From: Streptomyces sulphureus DSM 40104
Lineage (GTDB): Bacteria; Actinomycetota; Actinomycetes; Streptomycetales; Streptomycetaceae
NCBI RefSeq assembly: GCF_000381025.1
Contig: NZ_KB905832.1
Span: 1 to 53,237 of the forward strand
Length of the DNA: 53,237 nt
Reading direction: 5' to 3'
Shown: piece by piece, positions 33,307 through 41,049 of the stretch
How positions within the stretch are numbered: position 1 is the first letter of the stretch
How the letters are laid out: every line of letters starts with the position of its first letter
The notes under the pieces: model-generated
The model's input: the letters and a program-made list of their open reading frames with translations, nothing else
The model's database searches: none
What the model was told of the DNA's origin: nothing
Made by a program: the position numbers and the translations under genes

Positions 33307-33984
33307 TCAGACGTGCGCTCCTGGATCGATCGCCTGCACCACTTCGCGCAGGGACGCCGCGCTCCTCTCGGCCCCCGCCGCGGTGAGCGCCTCCCGCTCC
33401 TCGTCGCCCCTGGCGCAGCCGAGGAAGGGGACGCCTGCGGCCTCGGCCGCCTCCAGCGCCTTCGGCGTCCCGCCGACGAGCAGCGCGTCCGCCGCGTGCA
33501 CACCCGCGGCCTCCAACGCGCGTGCGACGCATCCGGGATGGGGCATCAGCGGTCCCGTGCCCCGGCGTCCGTGGAGGTGCCCGGCGAGGAGGTGGCCTAG
33601 GCGCCGCCCGTCGAGGTAGCGGGCCGCCGCCTCCTCGCCGACGTCCGTGACGACGGCCGGCCGGCGTCCCGTGGCGACGAGGGTGTGCAGCAGCGTGTCG
33701 CTGTACGGCGCGGGAAAGGCGAGCGGCGCGGCGGCGTGCTCTGCGCGCTCGACGGCCGCCGCGACCTGGTCCGCCGTGCCGTCGCGTCGCAGCGTCGGCT
33801 CCGCGAGCGCGGCGCGCAGCGTCTCGTAGGGGTCTTCGCGGGCGAGCGGCGGGTGGCCTGCCGCGCGGACGAGGTCGTCGAGGGCGGTGGCCAACTCGCG
33901 CCGTGCCGTGGGGGAGAAGAGTCGGCAGACGGGGCCTTCGAGGACGAGCAGCACACACTTCGCCGTGTCGAGGAGATCGCGCAT
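33307..33984 (-). CDS. HAD-superfamily protein lacking the catalytic aspartates
   Basis: 225 aa with the overall layout of actinobacterial HAD hydrolases: helical cap at about 25-95, AVVTDVGEEAAARYL as motif II region and ADALLVGGTPKALEAAEAAG as the motif IV region. The motif I that normally reads like LFDFDGP is LLVLEGP, so both the nucleophile Asp and the acid/base Asp are gone (Val and Glu). Motif IV GDxxxD is also altered (GGTPKA). It is probably not a phosphatase and may bind a ligand or be decaying. Confidence 0.8.
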   Translation of the reverse strand: MRDLLDTAKCVLLVLEGPVCRLFSPTARRELATALDDLVRAAGHPPLAREDPYETLRAALAEPTLRRDGTADQVAAAVERAEHAAAPLAFPAPYSDTLLHTLVATGRRPAVVTDVGEEAAARYLDGRRLGHLLAGHLHGRRGTGPLMPHPGCVARALEAAGVHAADALLVGGTPKALEAAEAAGVPFLGCARGDEEREALTAAGAERSAASLREVVQAIDPGAHV

Positions 33985-34089
33985 AGAGGTCCTTCGCAGC
34001 CGGGACGTGGCCGCTACAACTATTGCCCGGTGCCGGCGCGCCGTACAGCCGTCCGACCGAACGGGTCCTGTGGGGCGACCCCCGAGGTG

Positions 34090-35373
34090 TCAGAACAGGT
34101 CGGGACACCACGGCTGCCGGGAGGTCCGGAAGAGCGCATCGGCGGCGAGGGCCGCACCGGCACGCTCCTCCCCGACCCGGCCCACCGAGGCGAGCCGCAC
34201 CGCGGACTCGCCGCCGAGGTAGAGCGCGCCCAACTCCCCGACGTCGAGCGAGAGTTCCGCCTCCTCGCGGGTGGGTGTGCACACGGCGCCCTCCGCGCCC
34301 GCGTCGAGTCGGAACCTGCCGCCGGCGAGCCCTGCGGCGTCCCGTACGTCGAGGACGAGCGAGCCGGGCGCCGCGTAGCGCCGCGCGCCGAGCATCCGCG
34401 GTACGTCGAGCGGGCGCAGCCACAGGAAGTCGGCGTGCACCAGCGTCTTCGCGGCGCGCGGGTTGGGGAGGAGGAGCGGCAGGACGTCGTCGGGGGCGCG
34501 CGTGCCGGAGCGGACCTGCGCGACCCAGTCGAGCGAGAGGACGTGCCGCCACAGCGCCCGCTCGGCCTCGGGCGTCACCGCGAAGAGGTCGTGGACCCGC
34601 GCCGTCTGGCAGGGCAGCTTCGCCTCCCAGTGCTCGTCCACGGTGTACGCGACGGCGCCCTGCGGGGTGCCCGACGCGTCGCGGTGGACGGCGTGGAGTG
34701 TGGGCGTGCGCTCCGTGCCGGGGAAGCGGGCGAGGGCGAGCTGCGTCTGCCAGCGGTGGTCGGGGCGGTCGATGGCGCCCTGGCGCTCCGGCAACAAGCG
34801 GAAGCGGTCGAAGACCTCGGGGAGGAGCGTGTACGCCTCCTGCGCGTCGACGAGTTCCACCCGCGCGCCGTCCTCCGGGCCGCCGTACCGCGGGTCGAGG
34901 CCCGAGCGGGCGATCTCCACCTCGAACTCGGTCGAGGCGGTGGCGGGCCCGAAGCCGAACCTGCCGTAGATCGGGTACTCGGCGGCGACGAGGATCGAGC
35001 AGGCGTCACCGCGCTCGCGGGCGGCGGCGAGGCTCTCCGCGACCATCCGCGAGAGCAGGCCGCGCCTGCGGTGCGTCGGCAGGACGGAGACCTGCGTGAC
35101 CGCGTCCGCGGGGAGCTCGCCGCCGCCGGGGACCGTCAGCCGCCGCGGCATCGTCCGCAGCGCGCCGACGGCGCGAGCGCCCTCGAACGCGCCCCAGGTG
35201 CGGTCGAGTTCGACGTGCGGGAGGCGCGCGGCGAGCTCTTCGGACGACACCTCGGGCAGCCGGTGGAACCCCAGCTTCGTGCCCCGCAGCCACTCGGCGA
35301 ACTCCTCCTCGGCGACCGTGCGGACGACCGGGTCAGGGGCATGGGCGACGGCGGAGGCGGTTCTCGTCGGCAT
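34090..35373 (-). CDS. eis: Eis-like GNAT N-acetyltransferase
   Basis: 427 aa, the tripartite Eis architecture: a GNAT domain with acetyl-CoA loop (QVSVLPTHRRRGLLSRMV), a second degenerate GNAT domain, and a C-terminal SCP2-like domain. The chain ends in Phe (QPWCPDLF), which fits the terminal carboxylate that serves as catalytic base in Eis. Mycobacterial Eis acetylates many amines including aminoglycosides; the native substrate here is unknown. Confidence 0.9.
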   Translation of the reverse strand: MPTRTASAVAHAPDPVVRTVAEEEFAEWLRGTKLGFHRLPEVSSEELAARLPHVELDRTWGAFEGARAVGALRTMPRRLTVPGGGELPADAVTQVSVLPTHRRRGLLSRMVAESLAAARERGDACSILVAAEYPIYGRFGFGPATASTEFEVEIARSGLDPRYGGPEDGARVELVDAQEAYTLLPEVFDRFRLLPERQGAIDRPDHRWQTQLALARFPGTERTPTLHAVHRDASGTPQGAVAYTVDEHWEAKLPCQTARVHDLFAVTPEAERALWRHVLSLDWVAQVRSGTRAPDDVLPLLLPNPRAAKTLVHADFLWLRPLDVPRMLGARRYAAPGSLVLDVRDAAGLAGGRFRLDAGAEGAVCTPTREEAELSLDVGELGALYLGGESAVRLASVGRVGEERAGAALAADALFRTSRQPWCPDLF

Positions 35374-35428
35374 GGCGTCACCCTAGGGACGCCCCACCAC
35401 CCCCGCACCTCCTTTTCCGCGCGCGCCC

Positions 35429-36382
35429 TCACACCACGGCCCGCACCTCGCCCACCGTCCCGCCGCCGCCGAGCACCGGCTGGCGCTCCACCTGCTCCAG
35501 CACCTCGCCCGAGACCCCCGCGCCCCGCAGCAGCGAGGCGAGCACGGGGCCGAGGGCGCGCGCGGCGCCGTCGTCCACCTTGAACGCGAGCGCGCGGCCG
35601 TCGGGGAGCGCGAAGCCCTGCACTCCCTCGGCGCCCATCTTGCTGACGGCGCCCGGGAGTTCGCGCATCAGCCAGGTGTCGTGCCGCCGGGTGCCCGCGA
35701 CGTACTCGGGGTGCGCCCGCATCGCGTCGGCCACCCGCCCCTCGGGGGTGCCCGCGTCGGCCGTCGCCAGAGTGCGGAAGGCGCGGGCGAGGCCGGTGAG
35801 GGAGACGGCGAGGAGCGGGGCGCCGCAGCCGTCGACGCCGGTGTGCGCGACGGGCTCCTGGGCGGCGGACTCCAGAGTCGCGCGGATGCCCCGCTGGAGG
35901 GGGTGGTCGGGGGCTAGGTACCCCTCCGTCGGCCAGCCGCGTTCGGCGCAGACGGCGAGCATCGCGGTGTGCTTGCCCGAGCAGTTCATGGCGATCCTCG
36001 AGCGTGTCCGCCCCGCGGCGAGGAAGCGCTCCGCCTCCTCCGCGTCGAGCGGGAGGTCGGGAGGACAGCCGAGCTGCTCCTCCGCGAGCCCGTACTCGGC
36101 CAACATCCGCTCCACCAGCTCCAGATGGAACGGCTCGCCCGAGTGGCTCGCTGCCCCCAGAGCCAGCCGCCTGCCCTCCAACCGCAGGCCGGCGCTGAGC
36201 ATCCCGGCGGCCTGGAACGGCTTGTTCGCCGACCGCGGGAAGACGGGCGCCCCCGGATCGCCCCACTCCCGCTCCACGCTCCCGTCGGCACCGAGCACCA
36301 CGGCCGAGCCCCGGTGCCGCCCCTCGACCAAGTCGGAGCGGACGACCTCGGCGAGGAGAACGGAGGACGGGGAAGTGGACAT
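35429..36382 (-). CDS. asparaginase II-family protein
   Basis: 317 aa of the actinobacterial Asparaginase_II family (not the classical type I/II tetramer). Typical segments are ADGSVEREWGDPGAPVFPRS, NCSGKHTAMLAVCA, and GVDGCGAPLLAVSLTGLARA. The family is predicted to hydrolyse asparagine to aspartate and ammonia. GAAGGGTG precedes ATG 36382. It lies on the same strand as, and 70 bp upstream of rsiG's stop on the map but transcribed after it. Confidence 0.9.
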   Translation of the reverse strand: MSTSPSSVLLAEVVRSDLVEGRHRGSAVVLGADGSVEREWGDPGAPVFPRSANKPFQAAGMLSAGLRLEGRRLALGAASHSGEPFHLELVERMLAEYGLAEEQLGCPPDLPLDAEEAERFLAAGRTRSRIAMNCSGKHTAMLAVCAERGWPTEGYLAPDHPLQRGIRATLESAAQEPVAHTGVDGCGAPLLAVSLTGLARAFRTLATADAGTPEGRVADAMRAHPEYVAGTRRHDTWLMRELPGAVSKMGAEGVQGFALPDGRALAFKVDDGAARALGPVLASLLRGAGVSGEVLEQVERQPVLGGGGTVGEVRAVV

Positions 36383-36452
36383 CGGCGCACCCTTCGACGG
36401 TTCGGCTACCCCACCATCCTGAACCCGTCGCCGAACGGCGAGGTGCGCGGCC

Positions 36453-37079
36453 TCAGGAGAGCAGGTCGTCCACCTGCGCCTCGCCCTCGCGATAACGGCG
36501 CGCGATCTCCCTGCTGCACCCGTCGGCCGTCCGCTGGAGCGACTGCCTGCGCTGCGAGACCCGCTGCTCCCGCTGGACCAGACGCTCCATCGCCTCCCGG
36601 AGCTCCCCGTCCGTACGGGCCGCGAGGTCGCTCAACTCCACCTCGGAGAGCATCTCTTCGGCGAGCTTGCGGTACTCCGCGCCGCGTGGTGCGCGCAGCG
36701 TCACGTGACGCGCCGAGGTGCGGTGGGCGGAGGGGGTGTCGGTGAGGATCTGCGGGAGCTGGTCGAGCAGGCAGGAGCCGGGCTCGCTGCGGCGGGCCAA
36801 CTCGGCGGCGAGGATGTCGATCCGGCCCTGGAGGAGGCGGCGGAGGTAGCTGAGGTCCGCCTCGTCCTGCTGCGCCGCGCGGCGCAGCCGGCGCACTTCG
36901 GGCAGGCGCAGCAAGCGCACGTCGGGGGCGTCCTCGGAAGGTGTGCTGCCCGGGCCGCTCGCGCCTGGTGCGACCGAGCCGGCGCTGACGGGTCCGCTCG
37001 CGCGGGTGTCGCCGGGAATCGTGCCGGTGCGGGCCGTCGGTACACCGCTGGGCGTCCTGCCGGCTCCGGTTGTGCTCAT
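36453..37079 (-). CDS. rsiG: anti-sigma factor RsiG (c-di-GMP-controlled, anti-WhiG)
   Basis: 208 aa. A ~60-residue disordered start is followed by two long antiparallel coiled-coil helices. Both contain the RsiG c-di-GMP motif E-x3-S-x2-R-x3-Q-x3-D without error: EADLSYLRRLLQGRID in the first helix and EQRVSQRRQSLQRTAD in the second. In Streptomyces, c-di-GMP bound by RsiG holds WhiG sigma inactive and so delays sporulation. ATG 37079 has GAGGGG upstream. This is the best developmental-control call in the window. Confidence 0.95.
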   Translation of the reverse strand: MSTTGAGRTPSGVPTARTGTIPGDTRASGPVSAGSVAPGASGPGSTPSEDAPDVRLLRLPEVRRLRRAAQQDEADLSYLRRLLQGRIDILAAELARRSEPGSCLLDQLPQILTDTPSAHRTSARHVTLRAPRGAEYRKLAEEMLSEVELSDLAARTDGELREAMERLVQREQRVSQRRQSLQRTADGCSREIARRYREGEAQVDDLLS

Positions 37080-37239
37080 GGGCTGGTGTCCCCTCATCCC
37101 CTTGCGCGGCAGCAGCCGTTCGCGCCGCGTCACCGCATCGTGCCACTCCATCACTGCCCGCCGCAGGCTGCGGCACCCATACGGCGGCAGCGCGCCCCCC
37201 GTGCCCCCGCGCCCCCGGAGTGCGTTGCATGATGGCCGA

Positions 37240-37665
37240 ATGCGAGCGGTGGTACAGCGGGTCGACGGCGCGAGCGTCGTCGCGGACGGCGCGACGGTGG
37301 GAGAGTTCGCCGGTGAGGGCCTGTGCGTCCTCGTCGGCGTCACACATGAGGACACTTCGGCCAAAGCTGCCCAACTGGCCAGGAAGCTATGGACGGTTCG
37401 CATTCTTCACGATGAGAAGTCCTGTTCCGACACGGGAGCGCCGCTCCTCGTCGTCAGCCAGTTCACTCTCTACGGTGACGCCCGCAAGGGCCGCCGCCCC
37501 ACCTGGAGCGCCGCGGCACCGGGCCACGTCGCGGAGCCGCTCGTCGACGAAGTCGCCGACGCGCTGCGCGCGTTGGGCGCCGAGGTGCACACCGGCAGGT
37601 TCGGCGCCGACATGCGCGTCTCGCTCACCAACGACGGACCGTTCACCGTCCTGCTCGACGTATGA
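37240..37665 (+). CDS. dtd: D-aminoacyl-tRNA deacylase
   Basis: 141 aa, normal family length. Both signature motifs are present: SQFTLYGDA (motif 1, SQFTL) and LTNDGPFTV (motif 2, the cis Gly-Pro that rejects L-amino acids). It recycles D-aminoacyl-tRNAs in the cytosol. It is divergent from rsiG. CATGAT at 37229-37234 lies six bases before the ATG, so the transcript may be leaderless. Confidence 0.96.
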   Translation: MRAVVQRVDGASVVADGATVGEFAGEGLCVLVGVTHEDTSAKAAQLARKLWTVRILHDEKSCSDTGAPLLVVSQFTLYGDARKGRRPTWSAAAPGHVAEPLVDEVADALRALGAEVHTGRFGADMRVSLTNDGPFTVLLDV

Positions 37666-37707
37666 GAACGGCGCGTACGCATCGGAACCGTACGCGCCGC
37701 AACCGAC

Positions 37708-38691
37708 TCAGGGTGCTACGACGACCTCCTGGGCCGCCGCCGTCGCCTCGGGCCCCGCGATGAGGCGGGCGTCCACCGGAACGTTCCGCTTGATCAGCGC
37801 GAGCGCGATCGGACCCAGCTCGTGGTGGCGCGCGGAGGTGGTGACGAAGCCGAGCTTGCGCCCCTCTTCGCCCTCCTCGGCGAGGCGCACCGCGTCCCCG
37901 TGCACAGGCACGGAGACCTCGCTCCCGTCGAGGTGGAGGAAGACCAGCCGCCGGGGCGGCTTCCCGAGGTTCTGCACCCGCGCCACCGTCTCCTGGCCGC
38001 GGTAGCACCCCTTGTCGAGGTGGACGGCAGAGCCGATGAGCCCCACCTCGTGCGGGATCGTGCGGTGGTCGGTCTCCATCCCGATCCGCGGCCGGTAGGC
38101 CTCGACGCGCAGCGCTTCGTGCGCGAGCACACCCGCCGGCGGCCCGTACGCCTCCGCGAAGGAGCGCAGCTCGGCGCGGGGCAGGAAGAGGTCGCGCCCG
38201 TACGCCGTCTCGCGCACCGTGGCGCCCTCCGGCGGCTCGGCGATCGAGCCGGCGGGGAGCTGGACGACCGCGAACTCCTCGGTGCGGTCGGCGATTTCGA
38301 CGCGGTAGAAGAACCGCATGCTCTCCAGGTACGCCAGCAGGCTCTCCTGCGCCCCGGGCTCGGTGTGGATCCAGACGGTCGAGCCGTCGTCCACGAGCGA
38401 CAGCGCGTGCTCGATGTGGCCGTGCGCGGAGAGGACCAGCGCCTCGGTGGCGCGGCCGCTCGGCAGGTCGCTCACGTGCTGGGTGAGGAGCAGGTGCAGC
38501 CAGGAGAGGCGGTCCTCGCCTGAGACGGTGATCACGCCGCGGTGCGAGAGGTCGACGAACCCGGTGCCGTCGGCGAGCGCACGCTGCTCCTTGAAGAGGT
38601 CGCCGTAGTGCGCGGCGACACCCTCGTCGGGGCCCTCGGCTGCGACGGCGCCTGGCAGCGAGAGCAGCGGACTCGGACTGTTGAAGGCCAT
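37708..38691 (-). CDS. ygfZ: YgfZ/GcvT-type folate-binding protein
   Basis: 327 aa. The diagnostic K-G-C-Y-x-G-Q-E motif is present (HLDKGCYRGQETVARVQNLG). The protein supports Fe-S cluster repair using tetrahydrofolate in other bacteria. Arrangement is convergent with dtd and nine bp upstream of the nur stop on the map, on the same strand, so nur and this gene are probably co-transcribed. Confidence 0.92.
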   Translation of the reverse strand: MAFNSPSPLLSLPGAVAAEGPDEGVAAHYGDLFKEQRALADGTGFVDLSHRGVITVSGEDRLSWLHLLLTQHVSDLPSGRATEALVLSAHGHIEHALSLVDDGSTVWIHTEPGAQESLLAYLESMRFFYRVEIADRTEEFAVVQLPAGSIAEPPEGATVRETAYGRDLFLPRAELRSFAEAYGPPAGVLAHEALRVEAYRPRIGMETDHRTIPHEVGLIGSAVHLDKGCYRGQETVARVQNLGKPPRRLVFLHLDGSEVSVPVHGDAVRLAEEGEEGRKLGFVTTSARHHELGPIALALIKRNVPVDARLIAGPEATAAAQEVVVAP

Positions 38692-38700
38692 ACGACAACC

Positions 38701-39222
38701 CTACGACGAGCGGCCGGCCGTCTTCGAGTGACGATCGGCCCCTTCTCCCGTCGGGACCTGCGACGTTGCCGCCGGGCCCGTACCGTCGGACGACTCCTCC
38801 GCGGCCTTGCGTGCGCACTCCGCGCACCGGCCGAAGATCGCGAAGTGCCGTATGTCCGTCTCGAAGCCGAAGGTCTCGCGCAGCGTCGCCGTGAACGGCT
38901 CGGCCACCGCGAGGTCCGCTTCGATCACCTCGGTGCAGTCCCGGCAGACCAGGTGCATGTGGTGGTGGCGGTCGGCGAGGTGGTAGGTCGGGGCGCCGTG
39001 GCCCAGGTGCGCATGGGAGACGAGGCCGAGCTCCTCCAGCAGGTCCAGCGTGCGGTAGACCGTGGAGATGTTGACGCCGCCGGCGGTGCGGCGGACCTCG
39101 GAGAGGATGTCGTCGGGTGTGGAGTGCTCCAGCTTGTCCACGGCCTCCAACACGAGCTGGCGCTGCGGGGTGAGCCGGTACCCGCGCGCTCGGAGATCGC
39201 TCTGCCAGTCGGTGGTTGCCAC
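38701..39222 (-). CDS. nur: nickel-responsive Fur-family regulator Nur
   Basis: 173 aa. Numbered from GTG 39222, the residues known for S. coelicolor Nur fall in place: Ni site His70, His72, His126; second metal site His33, His86, His88, His90. Two CxxC pairs (Cys93/96 and Cys133/136) follow. The tail after 140 is longer and Ser/Thr-rich. Nur represses nickel uptake and sodF when Ni is plentiful. TACACT on the minus strand ends six bases before the GTG, so the mRNA is probably leaderless. Confidence 0.95.
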   Translation of the reverse strand: MATTDWQSDLRARGYRLTPQRQLVLEAVDKLEHSTPDDILSEVRRTAGGVNISTVYRTLDLLEELGLVSHAHLGHGAPTYHLADRHHHMHLVCRDCTEVIEADLAVAEPFTATLRETFGFETDIRHFAIFGRCAECARKAAEESSDGTGPAATSQVPTGEGADRHSKTAGRSS

Positions 39223-39228
39223 GCTGCA

Positions 39229-39234
39229 AGTGTA
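39229..39234 (-). promoter_or_regulatory. candidate nur -10, leaderless promoter
   Basis: TACACT (minus strand) fits TANNNT and lies six bases before GTG 39222, placing the transcript start at or next to the start codon. The -35 region is weak. Confidence 0.5.
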
Positions 39235-39286
39235 AGAGGGTTCGGTGCGCGGCAGGACCTCCCGGACGCCGCGAGCGGCCCCGGGG

Positions 39287-39850
39287 TCACTTGAAGAAGG
39301 CGATCCCGTCGTCCGGCAGGTCCCCGAGGTCCTTCGCCCACTGGCTCGGGTCGACGGTCTTCTTGAGCTGGGCCGACATGTACGGGCGGAGCGGCACCTG
39401 CGGGGTGGACTTCTCGCCCACCCAGAGAAGCTCGCCCTTGACGTAGCCGTAGAGGCGCTTGCCCCCGCTGTACTCGTCCGCGGAGGCGGTCCGCGCGATG
39501 GCGTCGGTGGCGAGGTCGACCTGCGGCTTCTGGTCGGCGAGCTCGCCGTACCAGACCTCGGCGACGCCCTGGTCGCGGATCATCACGACCTCGACCTGGC
39601 GCTCGGAGTCGATCCGCCAGTAGCCGGTCTCGGTCTCCAGCGGACGTACCTTCTCGCCCTCGTCGTCCAGCACCCAGCTGTGCGAGGTGTACTCGAGGAA
39701 GTCGCGTCCGTCGTGGCGGAAGCTGGCCTCCTGGCCGAAGTTGCACTTCTCCGCGCCGGGGAACTCGGCGACGCCGGCGCCTGTCCAGTCGCCGAGGAGG
39801 AAGGCGAGCGGGACGAGGTCCGGGTGGAGGTCGGACGGGATCTCGATCAT
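39287..39850 (-). CDS. nitrobindin-like FABP-family beta-barrel protein
   Basis: 187 aa. The N-terminal GDWTGAG fits the nitrobindin G-x-W-x-G-x-G motif, and the rest alternates strands of a ten-stranded barrel. Mycobacterial and plant nitrobindins bind heme through a His near the C-terminus; the equivalent stretch here (YMSAQLKKT) has none, so heme binding and peroxynitrite isomerase activity are uncertain. It is upstream of nur on the same strand, separated by 64 bp. Confidence 0.88.
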   Translation of the reverse strand: MIEIPSDLHPDLVPLAFLLGDWTGAGVAEFPGAEKCNFGQEASFRHDGRDFLEYTSHSWVLDDEGEKVRPLETETGYWRIDSERQVEVVMIRDQGVAEVWYGELADQKPQVDLATDAIARTASADEYSGGKRLYGYVKGELLWVGEKSTPQVPLRPYMSAQLKKTVDPSQWAKDLGDLPDDGIAFFK

Positions 39851-39900
39851 GGGAACTCAGTCGTTCTGTGGGAGCGGCAGGGGCGGCTGCGAGCGCCTTC

Positions 39901-40002
39901 TCAGCGCTGGCCCTGGAAGAGCTTCTTGAGGGTGAGGCCGGCGAAGGCGACGGTCCCGACGCAGACCAGGACCATCAGAGCGGTGAAGAATGCCTCAAGC
40001 AC
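39901..40002 (-). CDS. 33-aa single-helix membrane microprotein
   Basis: From GTG 40002, with AAGGGAG about 7 bp upstream. The product starts MLEAFFTALMVLVCVGTV, then AFAGLTLKKLFQGQR. One hydrophobic helix is followed by a basic tail, the positive-inside arrangement. Codon use is Streptomyces-like and the gene sits cleanly between the DsrE and nitrobindin-like genes. I recall near-identical short proteins at the same place in other Streptomyces. Function unknown. Confidence 0.75.
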   Translation of the reverse strand: MLEAFFTALMVLVCVGTVAFAGLTLKKLFQGQR

Positions 40003-40138
40003 GGTGGCTCTCCCTTGGGCGGTGCAGTTGTTCCACGGACGTGGGCGGACGTCCGCAGTCTAGTAGCGGCCTTTCGGCTCGGCTCTGTGAGCCCCGGCAG
40101 GCGGGGCACCGCCGCGAGCTGGACCCGTCGCGTACGGA

Positions 40139-40528
40139 TCAGTAGACGAGCGCCTGTGCCCCGTCGGCCGTCGCCTCGGCGACGAAGACCTGGGCGCCTG
40201 CGATCCGGACGCCGTCGAGCACGTCCGCTTCCACGATGCCGCGGCGGGCTGCGCACTGGGTGCACAGGGTGATCCGGCCGCCCGCCTGGATACCGGCGAT
40301 GAGGTCGGGGAGCGGTGCCGCGTGCGGGAGTTCGAACTCGGCCGCCCGGCCCGGGAGCGCGAACCACGACGACTCGCCCGTCAGCCACAGCGAGACCTCG
40401 ATCCCGCTCGCCGCGGCGACGCCGGCGACCGTGAACGCCTGCGAGCACCTCTCGGGGGCGTCCGCGCCTGCCGTCACCTTGATCACGAGCTTCTTGCCGC
40501 CGGCGGCGGGAGGGGGAGTCTCAGCCAT
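40139..40528 (-). CDS. DsrE-family protein
   Basis: 129 aa alpha/beta protein. KLVIKVTAGADAPERCSQAF and GIEVSLWLTGESSWFALPG match the DsrE/YchN fold. A CTQCAARRG segment supplies two cysteines that could carry persulfide sulfur, fitting the sulfurtransferase operon nearby. Active as an oligomer in relatives. Start ATG 40528. Confidence 0.87.
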   Translation of the reverse strand: MAETPPPAAGGKKLVIKVTAGADAPERCSQAFTVAGVAAASGIEVSLWLTGESSWFALPGRAAEFELPHAAPLPDLIAGIQAGGRITLCTQCAARRGIVEADVLDGVRIAGAQVFVAEATADGAQALVY

Positions 40529-40692
40529 GCGCCCCAGCCTACGGCCGGGCCCCGCGCGCGCCGCTCACGAGCCCTTGCAGGTACGGCAGTTCGCGACCGC
40601 GCGCCCCGTTCCGCACGCGGGCGCGGTGTCGCACGCCGAGGGCGGCGCCCCAGGCGTCCAACCCGTGGGACGCCGCCCTCGGCGCAGCCGCG

Positions 40693-40980
40693 TCAGACCG
40701 CGATGGCGACGTCGGCGAGGCCGCCCTGCTCGGCCACGACCTTGCGCTCCGCCGTCCCGCCGGGGACGAGCGCGCGCACCGTCCAGGTGCCCTCGGCCGC
40801 GTAGAAGCGGAACTGTCCCGTGGCCGAGGTGGGTACCTCGGCGGTGAACTCGCCTGTGGCGTCGAGGAGTCGGACGTAACCGGTGACGGGCTCGCCGTCC
40901 TTGGTCACGTTGCCCTGGATCGTGGTCTCTCCGAACTTGGCGGTGGACGGGTCGGGCCCGCCTGCCTGTGCTCCGCACAT
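40693..40980 (-). CDS. sseC: DUF1416 protein, SseC-like partner of the sulfurtransferase
   Basis: 95 aa. MCGAQAGGPDP at the start and the beta-sandwich (ETTIQGNVTKDGEPVTGYVR, GQFRFYAAEGTWTVRAL) are those of DUF1416/SseC, always encoded just downstream of cysA/sseA-type sulfurtransferases in actinobacteria. The conserved N-terminal Cys may accept sulfur. It lies 69 bp after the sulfurtransferase stop in the same operon. Confidence 0.92.
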   Translation of the reverse strand: MCGAQAGGPDPSTAKFGETTIQGNVTKDGEPVTGYVRLLDATGEFTAEVPTSATGQFRFYAAEGTWTVRALVPGGTAERKVVAEQGGLADVAIAV

Positions 40981-41049
40981 GGGGATGAAGCCTCTCTCTT
41001 CGTGGCCGCGGTGGGTCCGGCGGCCCGCGGGGCGCGGGCCGCCGGTTGC

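Noticed and set aside
39216..39226. TTGCA-N5-GCAA-like sequence over the nur start as a Nur box
   Set aside because: The half-sites are shorter than the 6-5-6 Nur consensus and overlap coding bases; evidence for autoregulation is too weak.
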